From Mesorhizobium sp. LNHC252B00 (GTDB lineage Bacteria; Pseudomonadota; Alphaproteobacteria; Rhizobiales; Rhizobiaceae), in NCBI RefSeq assembly GCF_000502955.1, contig NZ_AYWO01000007.1:11532-44880 (forward strand): 33,349 nt of DNA, given 5' to 3'. Every line of letters starts with the position of its first letter. Position 1 is the stretch's first letter. Shown piece by piece: positions 9,043 to 18,129 of this stretch. The notes under the pieces were generated by a model, which had not been told where the DNA came from, made no database searches, and saw only the letters and a list, made by a program, of their open reading frames with translations. Made by a program: the position numbers and the translations under genes.

Positions 9043-9699
9043 ATGAACCCACCCATTCTCGAACGCGATCCGTCCGATCCGCAAAAACAAAAGAAGGAAG
9101 GCGTCAATCCGCTGCTCAAGCTGGTGTTGGAGCTGGGGCCGTTGATGGTGTTCTTCTTCACCAATGCGCGCGGCGCCTGGCTGGTGCAGAAATTCCCTGC
9201 CCTGGCCGAGTTCGGTGGGCCGATTTTCGTCGCCACCGGCCTGTTCATGGCCGCCACGGCAATCGCGCTGATCGCCTCATGGCTGCTGATGCGCACCTTG
9301 CCGATCATGCCGATGGTGTCGGGCGTCGTCGTCTTCATCTTCGGCGCGCTGACGCTCTATCTGCAGGACGACATCTTCATCAAGATGAAGCCGACCATCG
9401 TCAACACGCTGTTCGGCGGCGTGCTGCTCGGCGGCCTCTACTTCGGCAAGTCGCTGCTTGGCTATGTCTTCGATTCGGCCTTCAGCCTCGATGCCGAAGG
9501 CTGGCGCAAGCTGACCTTCCGCTGGGGCCTGTTCTTCCTGTTCCTGGCCCTCGCCAATGAGGTTGTGTGGCGGAATTTTTCCACCGACGCCTGGGTTACC
9601 TTCAAGGTCTGGGGCATCATGCCGATCACGCTTCTGTTCACCTTCAGCCAGATGCCGCTGATCCTGCGCCATTCGCTCGAGGACAAGACCGGGAAATAG
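9043..9699 (+). CDS. yciB: Inner membrane septation protein (YciB/IspZ family)
   Basis: 218 aa polytopic membrane protein of the YciB/intracellular septation protein A family, required for normal septation in Shigella and linked to envelope synthesis complexes in E. coli. The start is a hydrophilic stretch ([19 protein letters not shown]), then [20 protein letters not shown], the family signature. Five or six hydrophobic segments follow, with [31 protein letters not shown] and [19 protein letters not shown] all conserved in the family. The ATG at 9043 is preceded by a weak GAAAGAG Shine-Dalgarno. It lies downstream of ftsY on the same strand. Confidence 0.93.
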   Translation: MNPPILERDPSDPQKQKKEGVNPLLKLVLELGPLMVFFFTNARGAWLVQKFPALAEFGGPIFVATGLFMAATAIALIASWLLMRTLPIMPMVSGVVVFIFGALTLYLQDDIFIKMKPTIVNTLFGGVLLGGLYFGKSLLGYVFDSAFSLDAEGWRKLTFRWGLFFLFLALANEVVWRNFSTDAWVTFKVWGIMPITLLFTFSQMPLILRHSLEDKTGK

Positions 9700-9708
9700 G
9701 AGAGGACC

Positions 9709-10329
9709 GTGGAATTCGTCACCACGCGCGACGAACTGAGGACGATCTACAAGACGCCGCGACCGACCGACGGCTCGATCCGTAAGGAGTTGAAAGCGCT
9801 CGACGGCCATTGCCGCTCCTTCATTGGCAAGAGCCCGTTCGTGCTGATCGGCTCGTCCGACGGCGCCGGCAATGCCGACGTGACGCCGAAGGGCGACAAA
9901 CCGGGCTTTGCCGCCGTGCTCGACGACACCACCATCGCCATTCCGGACCGGCCCGGCAATAACCGGCTCGACACGCTGGAGAACATCCTCCTCCATCCCT
10001 CGGTCGGGCTGCTCTTCCTCATTCCCGGCATGAACGAGACGTTGCGTGTCAACGGCGCCGCCCGCATCACCGTCGACGGGGGCCTTCGCGAGCGCCTTGC
10101 CATCGACGGCAAGGAACCGCAAAGCGTCGTCGTGGTCACCGTCAAGGCCGCCTACATGCATTGCGCCAAGGCCTTCATGCGCTCGGATTTGTGGAAGCCG
10201 GAGACCTGGTACGACCGCGCGACGCTGCCGACGCTCGGCCAAATCCTGCGCGATCAGCTGGCGCTGACCGATTCGGCCGAGGCGACCGACCGCTGGCTCG
10301 ATGAGGAATATAAGCAGACGATGTGGTAG
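9709..10329 (+). CDS. Pyridoxamine 5'-phosphate oxidase-fold flavoprotein
   Basis: 206 aa, PPOX/split-barrel family, probably FMN-dependent (similar to the MSMEG_1061-type subgroup). The barrel is visible in CRSFIGKSPFVLIGSSDGAG, VTPKGDKPGFAAVLDD, IAIPDRPGNNRLDTLENIL and HPSVGLLFLIPGMNETLRVNG, which fit FMN-phosphate binding and the dimer core. The physiological substrate is unknown. The start is a GTG at 9709, placed by the good AGGAGAGG Shine-Dalgarno that itself overlaps the yciB end; only 9 bp separate the genes. An NADPH-FMN reductase gene follows 39 bp downstream, so the two may form a flavin couple (inference). Confidence 0.88.
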   Translation: MEFVTTRDELRTIYKTPRPTDGSIRKELKALDGHCRSFIGKSPFVLIGSSDGAGNADVTPKGDKPGFAAVLDDTTIAIPDRPGNNRLDTLENILLHPSVGLLFLIPGMNETLRVNGAARITVDGGLRERLAIDGKEPQSVVVVTVKAAYMHCAKAFMRSDLWKPETWYDRATLPTLGQILRDQLALTDSAEATDRWLDEEYKQTMW

Positions 10330-10368
10330 GTTTTTCGGACGACGATTCGTCCCGACTGGTTCCCTGCC

Positions 10369-10899
10369 TTGCTGAACATCCTTGCCATCTCCGGCAGCCT
10401 GCGGGCGGCCTCCACCAATTCGGCCCTGATCGCGGCACTGGCGCGCAATGCGCCGACCGGCTGTCGCATCGCCATCTATGACGGGCTTGGCCGTCTGCCG
10501 ATCTTCAATCCCGACGATGAGGGCGAGCGGACGCCGCTCGAAGCCGCCGAACTGATCGATGCCGTCACTCAAGCCGACGGCGTCATCTTCTCCTGTCCCG
10601 AATATGCCCATGGCATACCGGGCGGGCTGAAGAACGGGCTCGACTGGCTGGTGTCGCGTGACGCCGCTGTCGCCAAGCCCGCCATGCTGGTGCACGCCTC
10701 GCCGCGCTCTCTAATCGCCCGCGCCGCACTGGCCGAGATCATGCGCACCATGTCGTTCGCGCTTTGCGAGCATGTGCTGGAGATTGCCCTGCTCGGCAAG
10801 AAGCCGCCTGAGGTGGAAGCTGTCTTGGCCGAGCCGGCGAGCCGGCTGGCGATGCATGATGCGCTGAATTCTTTCGCGGATTTCATTCGCGCGCGTTGA
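10369..10899 (+). CDS. NADPH-dependent FMN reductase (flavodoxin-like)
   Basis: 176 aa. The flavodoxin-like fold is seen in ILAISGSLRAASTNSAL (FMN-phosphate loop GSLRxxSxN), LPIFNPDDEG, and SCPEYAHGIPGGLKNGLDWL, which carries the PEYxxGIPGxLKNxxDW signature of the ChrR/azoreductase-like NADPH:FMN oxidoreductases. Such enzymes reduce quinones, chromate or free flavin. The start is TTG at 10369 immediately before CTGAACATC; no better in-frame start exists upstream to the preceding gene. It is the last gene of the plus-strand run and is followed by a palindromic repeat. Confidence 0.88.
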   Translation: MLNILAISGSLRAASTNSALIAALARNAPTGCRIAIYDGLGRLPIFNPDDEGERTPLEAAELIDAVTQADGVIFSCPEYAHGIPGGLKNGLDWLVSRDAAVAKPAMLVHASPRSLIARAALAEIMRTMSFALCEHVLEIALLGKKPPEVEAVLAEPASRLAMHDALNSFADFIRAR

Positions 10900-10920
10900 T
10901 GCTGAACGGCCATCACCGCG

Positions 10921-10983
10921 CTTCGTCATCCTGGGGCGGAGCAAGGAGCGCAGCGACGCGGCGCAGACCCTAGGATGACGAAG
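10921..10983. repeat. 63-bp palindromic intergenic repeat, copy 1
   Basis: The ends are a perfect 12-bp inverted repeat (CTTCGTCATCCT at 10921-10932, AGGATGACGAAG at 10972-10983). The interior is GC-rich and ends GGCGCAGACCC. A second copy at 27967-28029 matches it at 56 of 63 positions. The repeat sits between convergent genes (FMN reductase and tautomerase). It looks like a REP/RIME-type mosaic element that could act as a transcription end or mRNA stabiliser. Confidence 0.85.
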
Positions 10984-11010
10984 GCGTGGGGCTGGGCCTC
11001 CACGCCTTCG
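10979..11010. terminator. Bidirectional hairpin between convergent genes
   Basis: CGAAGGCGTGG (10979-10989) and CCACGCCTTCG (11000-11010) form a perfect 11-bp stem with a 10-nt loop. It shares its first bases with the end of the palindromic repeat and ends 2 bp before the tautomerase stop codon. There is no T-tract, so it is probably a weak or rho-assisted terminator. Confidence 0.5.
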
Positions 11011-11012
11011 AA

Positions 11013-11222
11013 CTACTTCTTCCCCCTCAATGTCTCCACATCCGTCTTCCCGACATACCAGTCACGCGCATTGACCTCCTCGAAGACCACCCAGACATCG
11101 TCATTGCCAAGGCCAGTGGCGTCCATGATGGCAGCCGTGACCTTCTTGGCAATGTCCGCTTTCTTGCCCGCCGGATCGGCGGCGATCACTTCTTTGACGA
11201 TGCGGATGTTGACGAATGGCAT
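11013..11222 (-). CDS. 4-oxalocrotonate tautomerase-family protein
   Basis: 69 aa, the right size for a 4-OT subunit. The sequence MPFVNIRIVKE gives the catalytic N-terminal Pro after Met removal, then the family helix (AGKKADIAKKVTAAIMDATG) and DDVWVVFEEVNARDWYVGK, the typical second strand. Members tautomerise 2-hydroxymuconate-type acids or are orphan enzymes in catabolic loci. The gene lies 75 bp downstream of the SMP-30 lactonase on the same strand, so the pair may act on sugar-lactone or related carbonyl compounds (inference from context only). Confidence 0.88.
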   Translation of the reverse strand: MPFVNIRIVKEVIAADPAGKKADIAKKVTAAIMDATGLGNDDVWVVFEEVNARDWYVGKTDVETLRGKK

Positions 11223-11297
11223 TTTTTGTCCTCCCCGGGGCGGTTCGTGCTCGCGAGCCGCTTCTATGAAACTGTCTAATGGTCGCAGTGCTTGGTC

Positions 11298-12218
11298 TCA
11301 ATAGGTCTTGGCGCCGTTGACCATGAGCCGCACCATGTAGAGCGAGGTCGTGCCGGCGATGTAGAGGCAATTCAGCTTGTTGCCGCCGAACACGCAATTG
11401 GCGGTCACCTCCGGCACCTTGATCTTGCCGATCAGCGTGCCGTCTGGATCGTAGCAATGGATGCCGTCGGCAGCACTTGTCCAGATGCGTCCGTCCTCGT
11501 CGAGGCGGAAGCCGTCGAACAGGCCGGCGGTGCAGTCGGCGAAGATCTTTTCGCCCGACACCTTCTTGCCGCCCTTGCCGACGTTGAACACCCGCAAATG
11601 CGCCGGGTTCTGCGCGCCATGCGTGCGGCCGGTGTCGGCGACATAGAGCTTGCTCTCGTCGAGCGAGAAGGCCAGCCCGTTGGGCCTGACCATGTCGGTG
11701 ATGACGGCTTCGACGTCGCCTGTGCCGGGATCGACCCGGTAGACATGACAGGCGCCGATTTCGCTCTCGGCCTTGTCGCCTTCATAGTCGGTGTCGATGC
11801 CGTAGCTCGGATCGGTGAACCAGATCGAGCCGTCCGACTTCACCACCGCGTCGTTGGGCGAATTCAGCCGCTTGCCCTTCCATTTGGCGGCGATGGTGGT
11901 GACCGAGCCGTCGAACTCGGTGCGGCTGACGCGGCGGCCCGAATGCTCGCAGGTCACCAGCCGGCCCTGCCGGTCGACCGTGTTGCCGTTGGAGTTGCCG
12001 GATGGTTGCCGGAAGACGCTGACATTGCCGTCGGTCTCGTCATAGCGCAGCATGCGGTTGTTGGGGATGTCGGACCAGACGACATAGCGGCCGGCGGCGA
12101 ACCAGGCCGGTCCTTCCGCCCACTGGCATCCGGTGAACAGCTTCTCGACCTGCGCGTTGCCGTTGAACAGGCGTGCGAAGCGTGAATCGAGAACTTCATA
12201 ATAGTCTGCGGCCGCCAT
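11298..12218 (-). CDS. SMP-30/gluconolactonase-family lactonase
   Basis: 306 aa six-bladed beta-propeller of the SMP-30/gluconolactonase/LRE-like family, which hydrolyses aldonolactones with a divalent metal. Candidate metal ligands: Glu in CQWAEGPAWF (about residue 35), Asn in RLNSPNDAVVKSDGSIWFTD, Asn in MVRPNGLAFSLDESKLYVAD, and Asp in GLFDGFRLDEDGRIWTSA. All four are in the expected order. The length is normal. The start at 12218 (ATGGCGGCCGCAGAC) follows GGAGGAAAAGT, a strong Shine-Dalgarno. Divergent from the DUF1127 gene, with a 302-bp intergenic region that carries the repeat array. Confidence 0.93.
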   Translation of the reverse strand: MAAADYYEVLDSRFARLFNGNAQVEKLFTGCQWAEGPAWFAAGRYVVWSDIPNNRMLRYDETDGNVSVFRQPSGNSNGNTVDRQGRLVTCEHSGRRVSRTEFDGSVTTIAAKWKGKRLNSPNDAVVKSDGSIWFTDPSYGIDTDYEGDKAESEIGACHVYRVDPGTGDVEAVITDMVRPNGLAFSLDESKLYVADTGRTHGAQNPAHLRVFNVGKGGKKVSGEKIFADCTAGLFDGFRLDEDGRIWTSAADGIHCYDPDGTLIGKIKVPEVTANCVFGGNKLNCLYIAGTTSLYMVRLMVNGAKTY

Positions 12219-12330
12219 ACTTTTCCTCCCGGCATCACGTGAGATCGGATCAAGCCAGCCGGCGATCGATATGGCAAGATCGATCCGTGAAATCGTCCGC
12301 AGTCTCCTTCAGACGTGATTGAGGGAATGC

Positions 12331-12390
12331 GGGTTGATCGCGGTTAACTTGGGTTAAGTCGGCTTAACTCGGGTAAATGTGGCTTTAACC
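12331..12390. repeat. Six tandem 10-bp degenerate repeats (TTAA phased)
   Basis: Six consecutive 10-bp units: GGGTTGATCG, CGGTTAACTT, GGGTTAAGTC, GGCTTAACTC, GGGTAAATGT, GGCTTTAACC. The consensus is roughly GGGTTAACTC. The TTAA core recurs every 10 bp, close to one helical turn, so all cores face the same side of the DNA. The array lies between the SMP-30 gene and DUF1127, 18 bp before the palindrome at 12408. It may be a cooperative protein-binding array or a curved-DNA element. The spacing (TTAA-N6-TTAA) is one base shorter than a CtrA box. Confidence 0.75.
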
Positions 12391-12407
12391 GGCTATGCGC
12401 TGGACGC

Positions 12408-12447
12408 AATGGTGCATTGCAACATCTTCTTTTTGCAATGCACCATT
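12408..12447. promoter_or_regulatory. Perfect 15-bp inverted repeat upstream of DUF1127
   Basis: AATGGTGCATTGCAA (12408-12422) and TTGCAATGCACCATT (12433-12447) are exact inverted copies around a 10-bp T-rich centre. The element lies 74 bp upstream of the DUF1127 ATG. In Brucella small DUF1127 genes are activated by the LysR-type regulator VtlR, so an LTTR operator is the leading guess. An RNA hairpin is the alternative. A 17-codon upstream ORF (ATG at 12456) ends at the DUF1127 Shine-Dalgarno; whether it is used is unknown. Confidence 0.6.
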
Positions 12448-12520
12448 ACTATGTCATGCTTCGTATCGATCAAGGGAGGAATAACGGCCGCGCAAATGCG
12501 GCGCCATAAGGAACCTTGCT

Positions 12521-12688
12521 ATGATCCTCGACAGTCTCATGACCCGCGCTCGCAACAGCATTGCCAAGCGCAAACACTACAACCGCCTTGTCGCCGAAAT
12601 CGACAGCTTTTCCAGCCGCGATCTGGCCGACATGCGCGCCGACCGCTCGGAAATGCTCTACCAGATCCACAAGCAGATCTACGGCTGA
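12521..12688 (+). CDS. DUF1127 small protein (YjiS-like)
   Basis: 55 aa: begins MILDSLMTRARNSIAKRK, then HYNRLVAEIDSFSSRDLADM and RADRSEMLYQIHKQIYG. The Arg-rich N-terminus and the core L-x(6)-SxRDLADM-x-x-R match DUF1127 (YjiS domain), a family of small alphaproteobacterial proteins. Some members are linked to RNA-binding, phosphate/carbon control, or fucose and stress phenotypes. The ATG at 12521 is preceded by AAGGA at a good distance. The 5' region holds the palindrome and phased array, and a 6-bp GC-rich stem (CGCGCC-GCCAA-GGCGCG) follows at 12708-12724. Confidence 0.88.
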   Translation: MILDSLMTRARNSIAKRKHYNRLVAEIDSFSSRDLADMRADRSEMLYQIHKQIYG

Positions 12689-12722
12689 TCTCAAGTCTCT
12701 CGTGATACGCGCCGCCAAGGCG

Positions 12723-12855
12723 CGTTGAGATTCAGGTCAGGCCGAGCCGAGAATGGTGGGTTCCGAGAACCGGAGCGGAGCGTACTTTTGGGTATGTGAG
12801 CACCGGAAGCGCAGGAAGCCGCCGTTCGTAGGCCGGCATCACCTGAATATCAACG
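12723..12855. repeat. 133-bp palindrome-bounded intergenic element
   Basis: The ends are near-perfect 15-bp inverted repeats: CGTTGAGATTCAGGT at 12723-12737, and ACCTGAATATCAACG at 12841-12855 (one mismatch). Internal short stems include GGTTC-CGA-GAACC. No ORF is present. The element looks like a small non-coding mobile or mosaic element (RIME/MITE-like). Its right end supplies the last codon and stop (CGT TGA) of ccmG. A piece of it (GTAGGCCGGCATC) recurs at 28088-28100. Confidence 0.75.
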
Positions 12856-13425
12856 TGCCGCCAGCGCCTTTTCAATTTGTGGCAGCAAAAGATCCCTCGC
12901 CGTCTCGGGCGTCAGCGGACCGACATGCTTGTAGGCGATCTTGCCGTCCTTGCCGATGACGAAGGTTTCCGGCACGCCGTAGACACCCCAGTCGATCGCC
13001 GCGCGACCGGCTTCGTCGACCCCGATCGCCTGAAACGGATTGCCGAGATCGCCGAGGAACCGGCGGGCGTTTTCCGGCTGGTCCTTATAGTTCAGCGCCG
13101 CCAGGACAAAACGCTTGTCCTGCGACAGCGCCAAAAGCACCGGATGCTCTTCGCGGCACGGCGCGCACCACGATGCAAAGACGTTGACCAATGTGACCTT
13201 GCCGGCGAAGGCTTTCGAATCGAGCCCCGGCAGGTTGCTGCCTTCGAGCGCCGGCAGGCTGGTCTGCGGCGCCGGCAGGCCGATCAGCGCCGACGGCACC
13301 TCCGAAACGTCGCGCCCCGATAACAGTTGCGACAGGAACAGTCCGGCCAGGCCGAGGAAAATCAGCAGCGGCAAGAGCACGAACAGGCGGCGACGGGGTG
13401 TCGGCGTTTCCGTTTCTGTGCTCAT
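12850..13425 (-). CDS. ccmG: CcmG/DsbE thiol:disulfide oxidoreductase
   Basis: 191 aa membrane-anchored periplasmic thioredoxin that reduces apocytochrome c thiols for haem ligation. After a short cytoplasmic start (ending RRR) comes a transmembrane helix (LFVLLPLLIFLGLAGLFL, about residues 14-31). The thioredoxin domain carries WCAPC (C87, C90), preceded by GKVTLVNVFAS, with the cis-Pro region YGVPETFVIGKDG and the CcmG-type GVYGVPE motif. The start overlaps the ccmD stop (ATGA). The last residue and the stop lie in the repeat at 12723-12855. It is the last gene of the ccm operon here. Confidence 0.93.
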   Translation of the reverse strand: MSTETETPTPRRRLFVLLPLLIFLGLAGLFLSQLLSGRDVSEVPSALIGLPAPQTSLPALEGSNLPGLDSKAFAGKVTLVNVFASWCAPCREEHPVLLALSQDKRFVLAALNYKDQPENARRFLGDLGNPFQAIGVDEAGRAAIDWGVYGVPETFVIGKDGKIAYKHVGPLTPETARDLLLPQIEKALAAR

Positions 13426-13589
13426 GATTTGGCCACCTTGTCGGAGCGGCGCCGCACGCCGGCCGCCTCCAGTTCGGCGAGCTCGCGTTTTCGAGCCCGC
13501 TGGTCGAGCAGGATCCAGCCGATCAGCCCGATCAGCACCACGGCGGTGATGCCATAAGCTGCGGTCACATAAAGTGCGTGCGCGCTCAT
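13422..13589 (-). CDS. ccmD: Heme exporter subunit CcmD
   Basis: 55 aa single-span membrane protein with a short N-terminus (MSAHALYVTAAYG), a transmembrane helix (AVVLIGLIGWILLDQ) and a basic cytoplasmic tail (RARKRELAELEAAG). This is the usual layout of CcmD, which holds haem-loaded CcmE and CcmC with the CcmAB ATPase. The start at 13589 is chosen because MSAHALYVTAAYG is the conserved family start and the upstream extension is not. Its ATG overlaps the stop of the preceding 61-codon ORF, and its stop overlaps the start of ccmG (ATGA). Its normal partner CcmC is absent from the operon. Confidence 0.9.
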   Translation of the reverse strand: MSAHALYVTAAYGITAVVLIGLIGWILLDQRARKRELAELEAAGVRRRSDKVAKS

Positions 13590-13771
13590 GACTGCCGCTC
13601 CATCGACGACGTCCTTCCTTGCAACCGCATCCTTCCGTCTCGCCCGATCATACCTTCCCATAACGGCGTGCTGGCAGCTTCGCAATCGGCTGCCGCGCCG
13701 CCGCCTCCGAACTTATAGGATCGCTGCGCCGACCCCTTGATGTCGCGCAAATCATGACTGATGTCACTCAA
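13586..13771 (-). pseudogene. ccmC: 61-codon ORF in the place of ccmC (probable deletion scar)
   Basis: In Rhizobiales ccmC (about 250 aa, six membrane spans, tryptophan-rich WWD haem motif) lies between ccmB and ccmD. Here only 178 bp separate them. That gap holds a 61-codon frame that starts at a TTG overlapping the ccmB stop and ends in a TGA overlapping the ccmD ATG. The product is hydrophilic (ISHDLRDIKGSAQRSYKFGG ... WEGMIGRDGRMRLQGRTSS) with no membrane span and no WWD motif. The stop/start overlaps at both ends suggest an internal in-frame loss of ccmC with its two ends kept, but I cannot confirm that the ends derive from ccmC. Confidence 0.5.
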
Positions 13772-14433
13772 TCCGTGCCGTGGCGCAGCGCCAGCGCCGC
13801 CGAGACTGGACCCAGCACTGCAAGAAACAGTGTCAGCGCGGCAAGAATGAGGAAGGGTTGCAGAAACGGGTCGGGATTGGCCGTCGCGCCATAGCTCGCC
13901 GAAACGCCGAAGATCAGCACCGGAATGGTCAGCGGCAGCACCAGAACGGAGATCAGCAGCCCGCCACGCGGCAGCGCCACCGCCACCGCCGCGCCGGCGG
14001 CGCCGATGAAGGTGATTGCCGGGGTGCCGACCAATAGGGTCAGCGCCGTGGCGCCGATGCCGAGCGGCTCCATGTTCATGAACAGGCCGAGCAAGGGAGC
14101 GGCAATGACCAGCGGCAAGACGCTGCCCGCCCAATGCGCCAGGCATTTGGTCAGCACCGTCAAGGCCAGCATGTTGCGATCATTGCCGAGCACCAGCAGA
14201 TCGAGCGAGCCGTCCTCGCGGTCGGCCTGGAACAGCCGGTCGAGGCCGAGCAGGCAAGACAGCAGCGCGCCGATCCACAGGATCGCCGGGCCGATACGGG
14301 CAAGCAGCTTGAGATCCGGTCCGACCCCGAACGGGATGGTGGCGATGACGGCGAGGAAGAAGATGACGCCGGTCAACGCGCCGCCGCCGGCACGGATGTT
14401 GAGGCGGATGTCGCGCAGGAAGAGCGCTAGCAT
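13768..14433 (-). CDS. ccmB: Heme ABC exporter permease CcmB
   Basis: 221 aa, full length for the family, with six hydrophobic segments. Family motifs: LFLRDIRLNIR at the N-terminus, a middle segment FQADREDGSLDLL (conserved FxxDxxxGxLEQL-like), and TLLVGTPAITFIGAAGAAVA followed by ALPRGGLLISVLVLPLTIPVLIFG, which is highly typical of CcmB. It forms the CcmAB complex that uses ATP to release holo-CcmE from CcmCD. ccmA lies 46 bp upstream. Its stop overlaps the start of the small ORF in the ccmC position. Confidence 0.93.
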   Translation of the reverse strand: MLALFLRDIRLNIRAGGGALTGVIFFLAVIATIPFGVGPDLKLLARIGPAILWIGALLSCLLGLDRLFQADREDGSLDLLVLGNDRNMLALTVLTKCLAHWAGSVLPLVIAAPLLGLFMNMEPLGIGATALTLLVGTPAITFIGAAGAAVAVALPRGGLLISVLVLPLTIPVLIFGVSASYGATANPDPFLQPFLILAALTLFLAVLGPVSAALALRHGTD

Positions 14434-14479
14434 GACTTGAGAAGCCTTCGCCCAGGCGCCCCGCCGCAGAGCGCCGACA

Positions 14480-15106
14480 TCAACCGGCTTCCCCCATCAC
14501 CAACGCCTTCGCCCCATCCAATCCGAGCGGCAAATGCGTCGCCGCAACAATCATCCCGCCCTCTTCACAATGCCTCGTCATCAACCCCGAAAACCGCGCC
14601 TCAGAAGCCTTGTCCAACCCGGCCGTCGGCTCGTCCAGCAGCCACAGCGGCCGATGACTGACCAACAGCTTGGCGATAGCCGCGCGGCGCCGCTGCCCGG
14701 TCGACAGATAGCCGAACGGCAGATGGCCGATGCCACCAAGCCCGACCGATTCAAGCGCCTCTTCGACGTCCAGTTGCCCATCGCCGTTGAAATCGCGCCA
14801 GAAGCGCAGGTTCTCCGCCACGCTCAGTGCCGTCTTCATTGCGTTCTGGTGGCCAAGGTAATGGCAGGCCGAGGCGACAGACGGAAACGCCTCGCCCCCA
14901 TCTTCGATCTTCATGACACCTTCGATCTTCACGCTGCCCTCCGCCACCGGAAGCAGTCCGGCGATGACCCTCAGCAAGGTCGATTTGCCCGATCCGTTCG
15001 GCCCTGTGACGACAAGCGCCTGGCCGTCCTCCAAGGCAAAGCCGATGCCCGAAAACACCGTGTCGCCGCCGCGTTCGCCGCCTAGATTTTCGGCGATCAG
15101 CCGCAT
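14480..15106 (-). CDS. ccmA: Heme ABC exporter ATPase CcmA
   Basis: 208 aa ATP-binding subunit of the CcmABCD haem-handling complex. Walker A is GPNGSGKSTLLRVIAGL, the signature is YLSTGQRRRAAIAKLL (the CcmA form LSxGQ), and Walker B is LWLLDEPTAGLD, followed by the H-loop in ATHLPL. The start at 15106 (MRLIAENLGGERGG) agrees with other CcmA proteins; the frame extends 17 codons further with no homology. ccmB follows on the same strand. Upstream, the 285-bp divergent region to acnA contains an Irr-type box 68 bp from this start codon. Confidence 0.94.
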   Translation of the reverse strand: MRLIAENLGGERGGDTVFSGIGFALEDGQALVVTGPNGSGKSTLLRVIAGLLPVAEGSVKIEGVMKIEDGGEAFPSVASACHYLGHQNAMKTALSVAENLRFWRDFNGDGQLDVEEALESVGLGGIGHLPFGYLSTGQRRRAAIAKLLVSHRPLWLLDEPTAGLDKASEARFSGLMTRHCEEGGMIVAATHLPLGLDGAKALVMGEAG

Positions 15107-15173
15107 TCGTCGCCTGCCTTGAAAACCATGTCTCGCGACAGTTGCCGCATCGCACAAATTTGCTCTCCAACTG

Positions 15174-15190
15174 TCTAGAACTATTCCAGA
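15174..15190. promoter_or_regulatory. Irr (ICE-type) iron-control box
   Basis: TCTAGAA-CTA-TTCCAGA fits the rhizobial Irr/ICE consensus TTTAGAA-N3-TTCTAAA with three mismatches in 14 defined positions. It lies between divergent ccmA (68 bp from its ATG) and acnA (202 bp from its GTG). Irr links haem and iron status to haem and Fe-S protein genes, and aconitase is a known target class in this order. The box overlaps the -35 position of a candidate acnA promoter, which would favour repression. Confidence 0.55.
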
Positions 15191-15197
15191 AAATTCT

Positions 15198-15203
15198 CTA
15201 TAT
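15198..15203 (+). promoter_or_regulatory. Candidate -10 of the acnA promoter
   Basis: CTATAT at 15198-15203 matches the alphaproteobacterial -10 consensus. The -35 position 17 bp upstream (15175-15180, CTAGAA) is poor and lies inside the Irr-type box. If real, the acnA leader is about 180 nt; no riboswitch fold was recognised in it. Confidence 0.4.
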
Positions 15204-15391
15204 GCGGTGCATCCGTGCCAGCGGTCGGCGCGGGAACAGAATTAGCGCCGAACCAGCGCACGCGCCGCCTTGAACGGCTCGGGTTGCTTGGGAACGGACA
15301 GCGGAAATGGCCGTACCCGCACCTTTGCGCGTGATTGCATGCCATCGGCGTCCGTTCCCTTTCAGGCTGAACAGACAAGGACGGATCGCAC

Positions 15392-18082
<2,691 letters not shown>

Positions 18083-18090
18083 GGAATAGA

Positions 18091-18129
18091 GGCTAGGCAG
18101 TAGGGAATAGAGGCGCCTACTGCCTAGCC
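18091..18129. terminator. Bidirectional hairpin ending acnA and the ceramidase gene
   Basis: GGCTAGGCAGTAG (18091-18103) and CTACTGCCTAGCC (18117-18129) form a perfect 13-bp stem. The stop codon of the minus-strand gene (18117-18119) is inside the right arm. A 14-bp direct repeat, TAGGGAATAGAGGC, at 18080-18093 and 18101-18114 overlaps it; the first copy includes the acnA stop. No T-tract is present. Confidence 0.55.

Noticed and set aside
9277..10695. Minus-strand 472-codon ORF across yciB, the PPOX gene and the FMN reductase gene
   Set aside because: Spans three well-supported plus-strand genes and has no motif.
12331..12390. CtrA binding sites in the TTAA array
   Set aside because: CtrA sites need TTAA-N7-TTAA; here the spacing is N6, so the period is 10 rather than 11.
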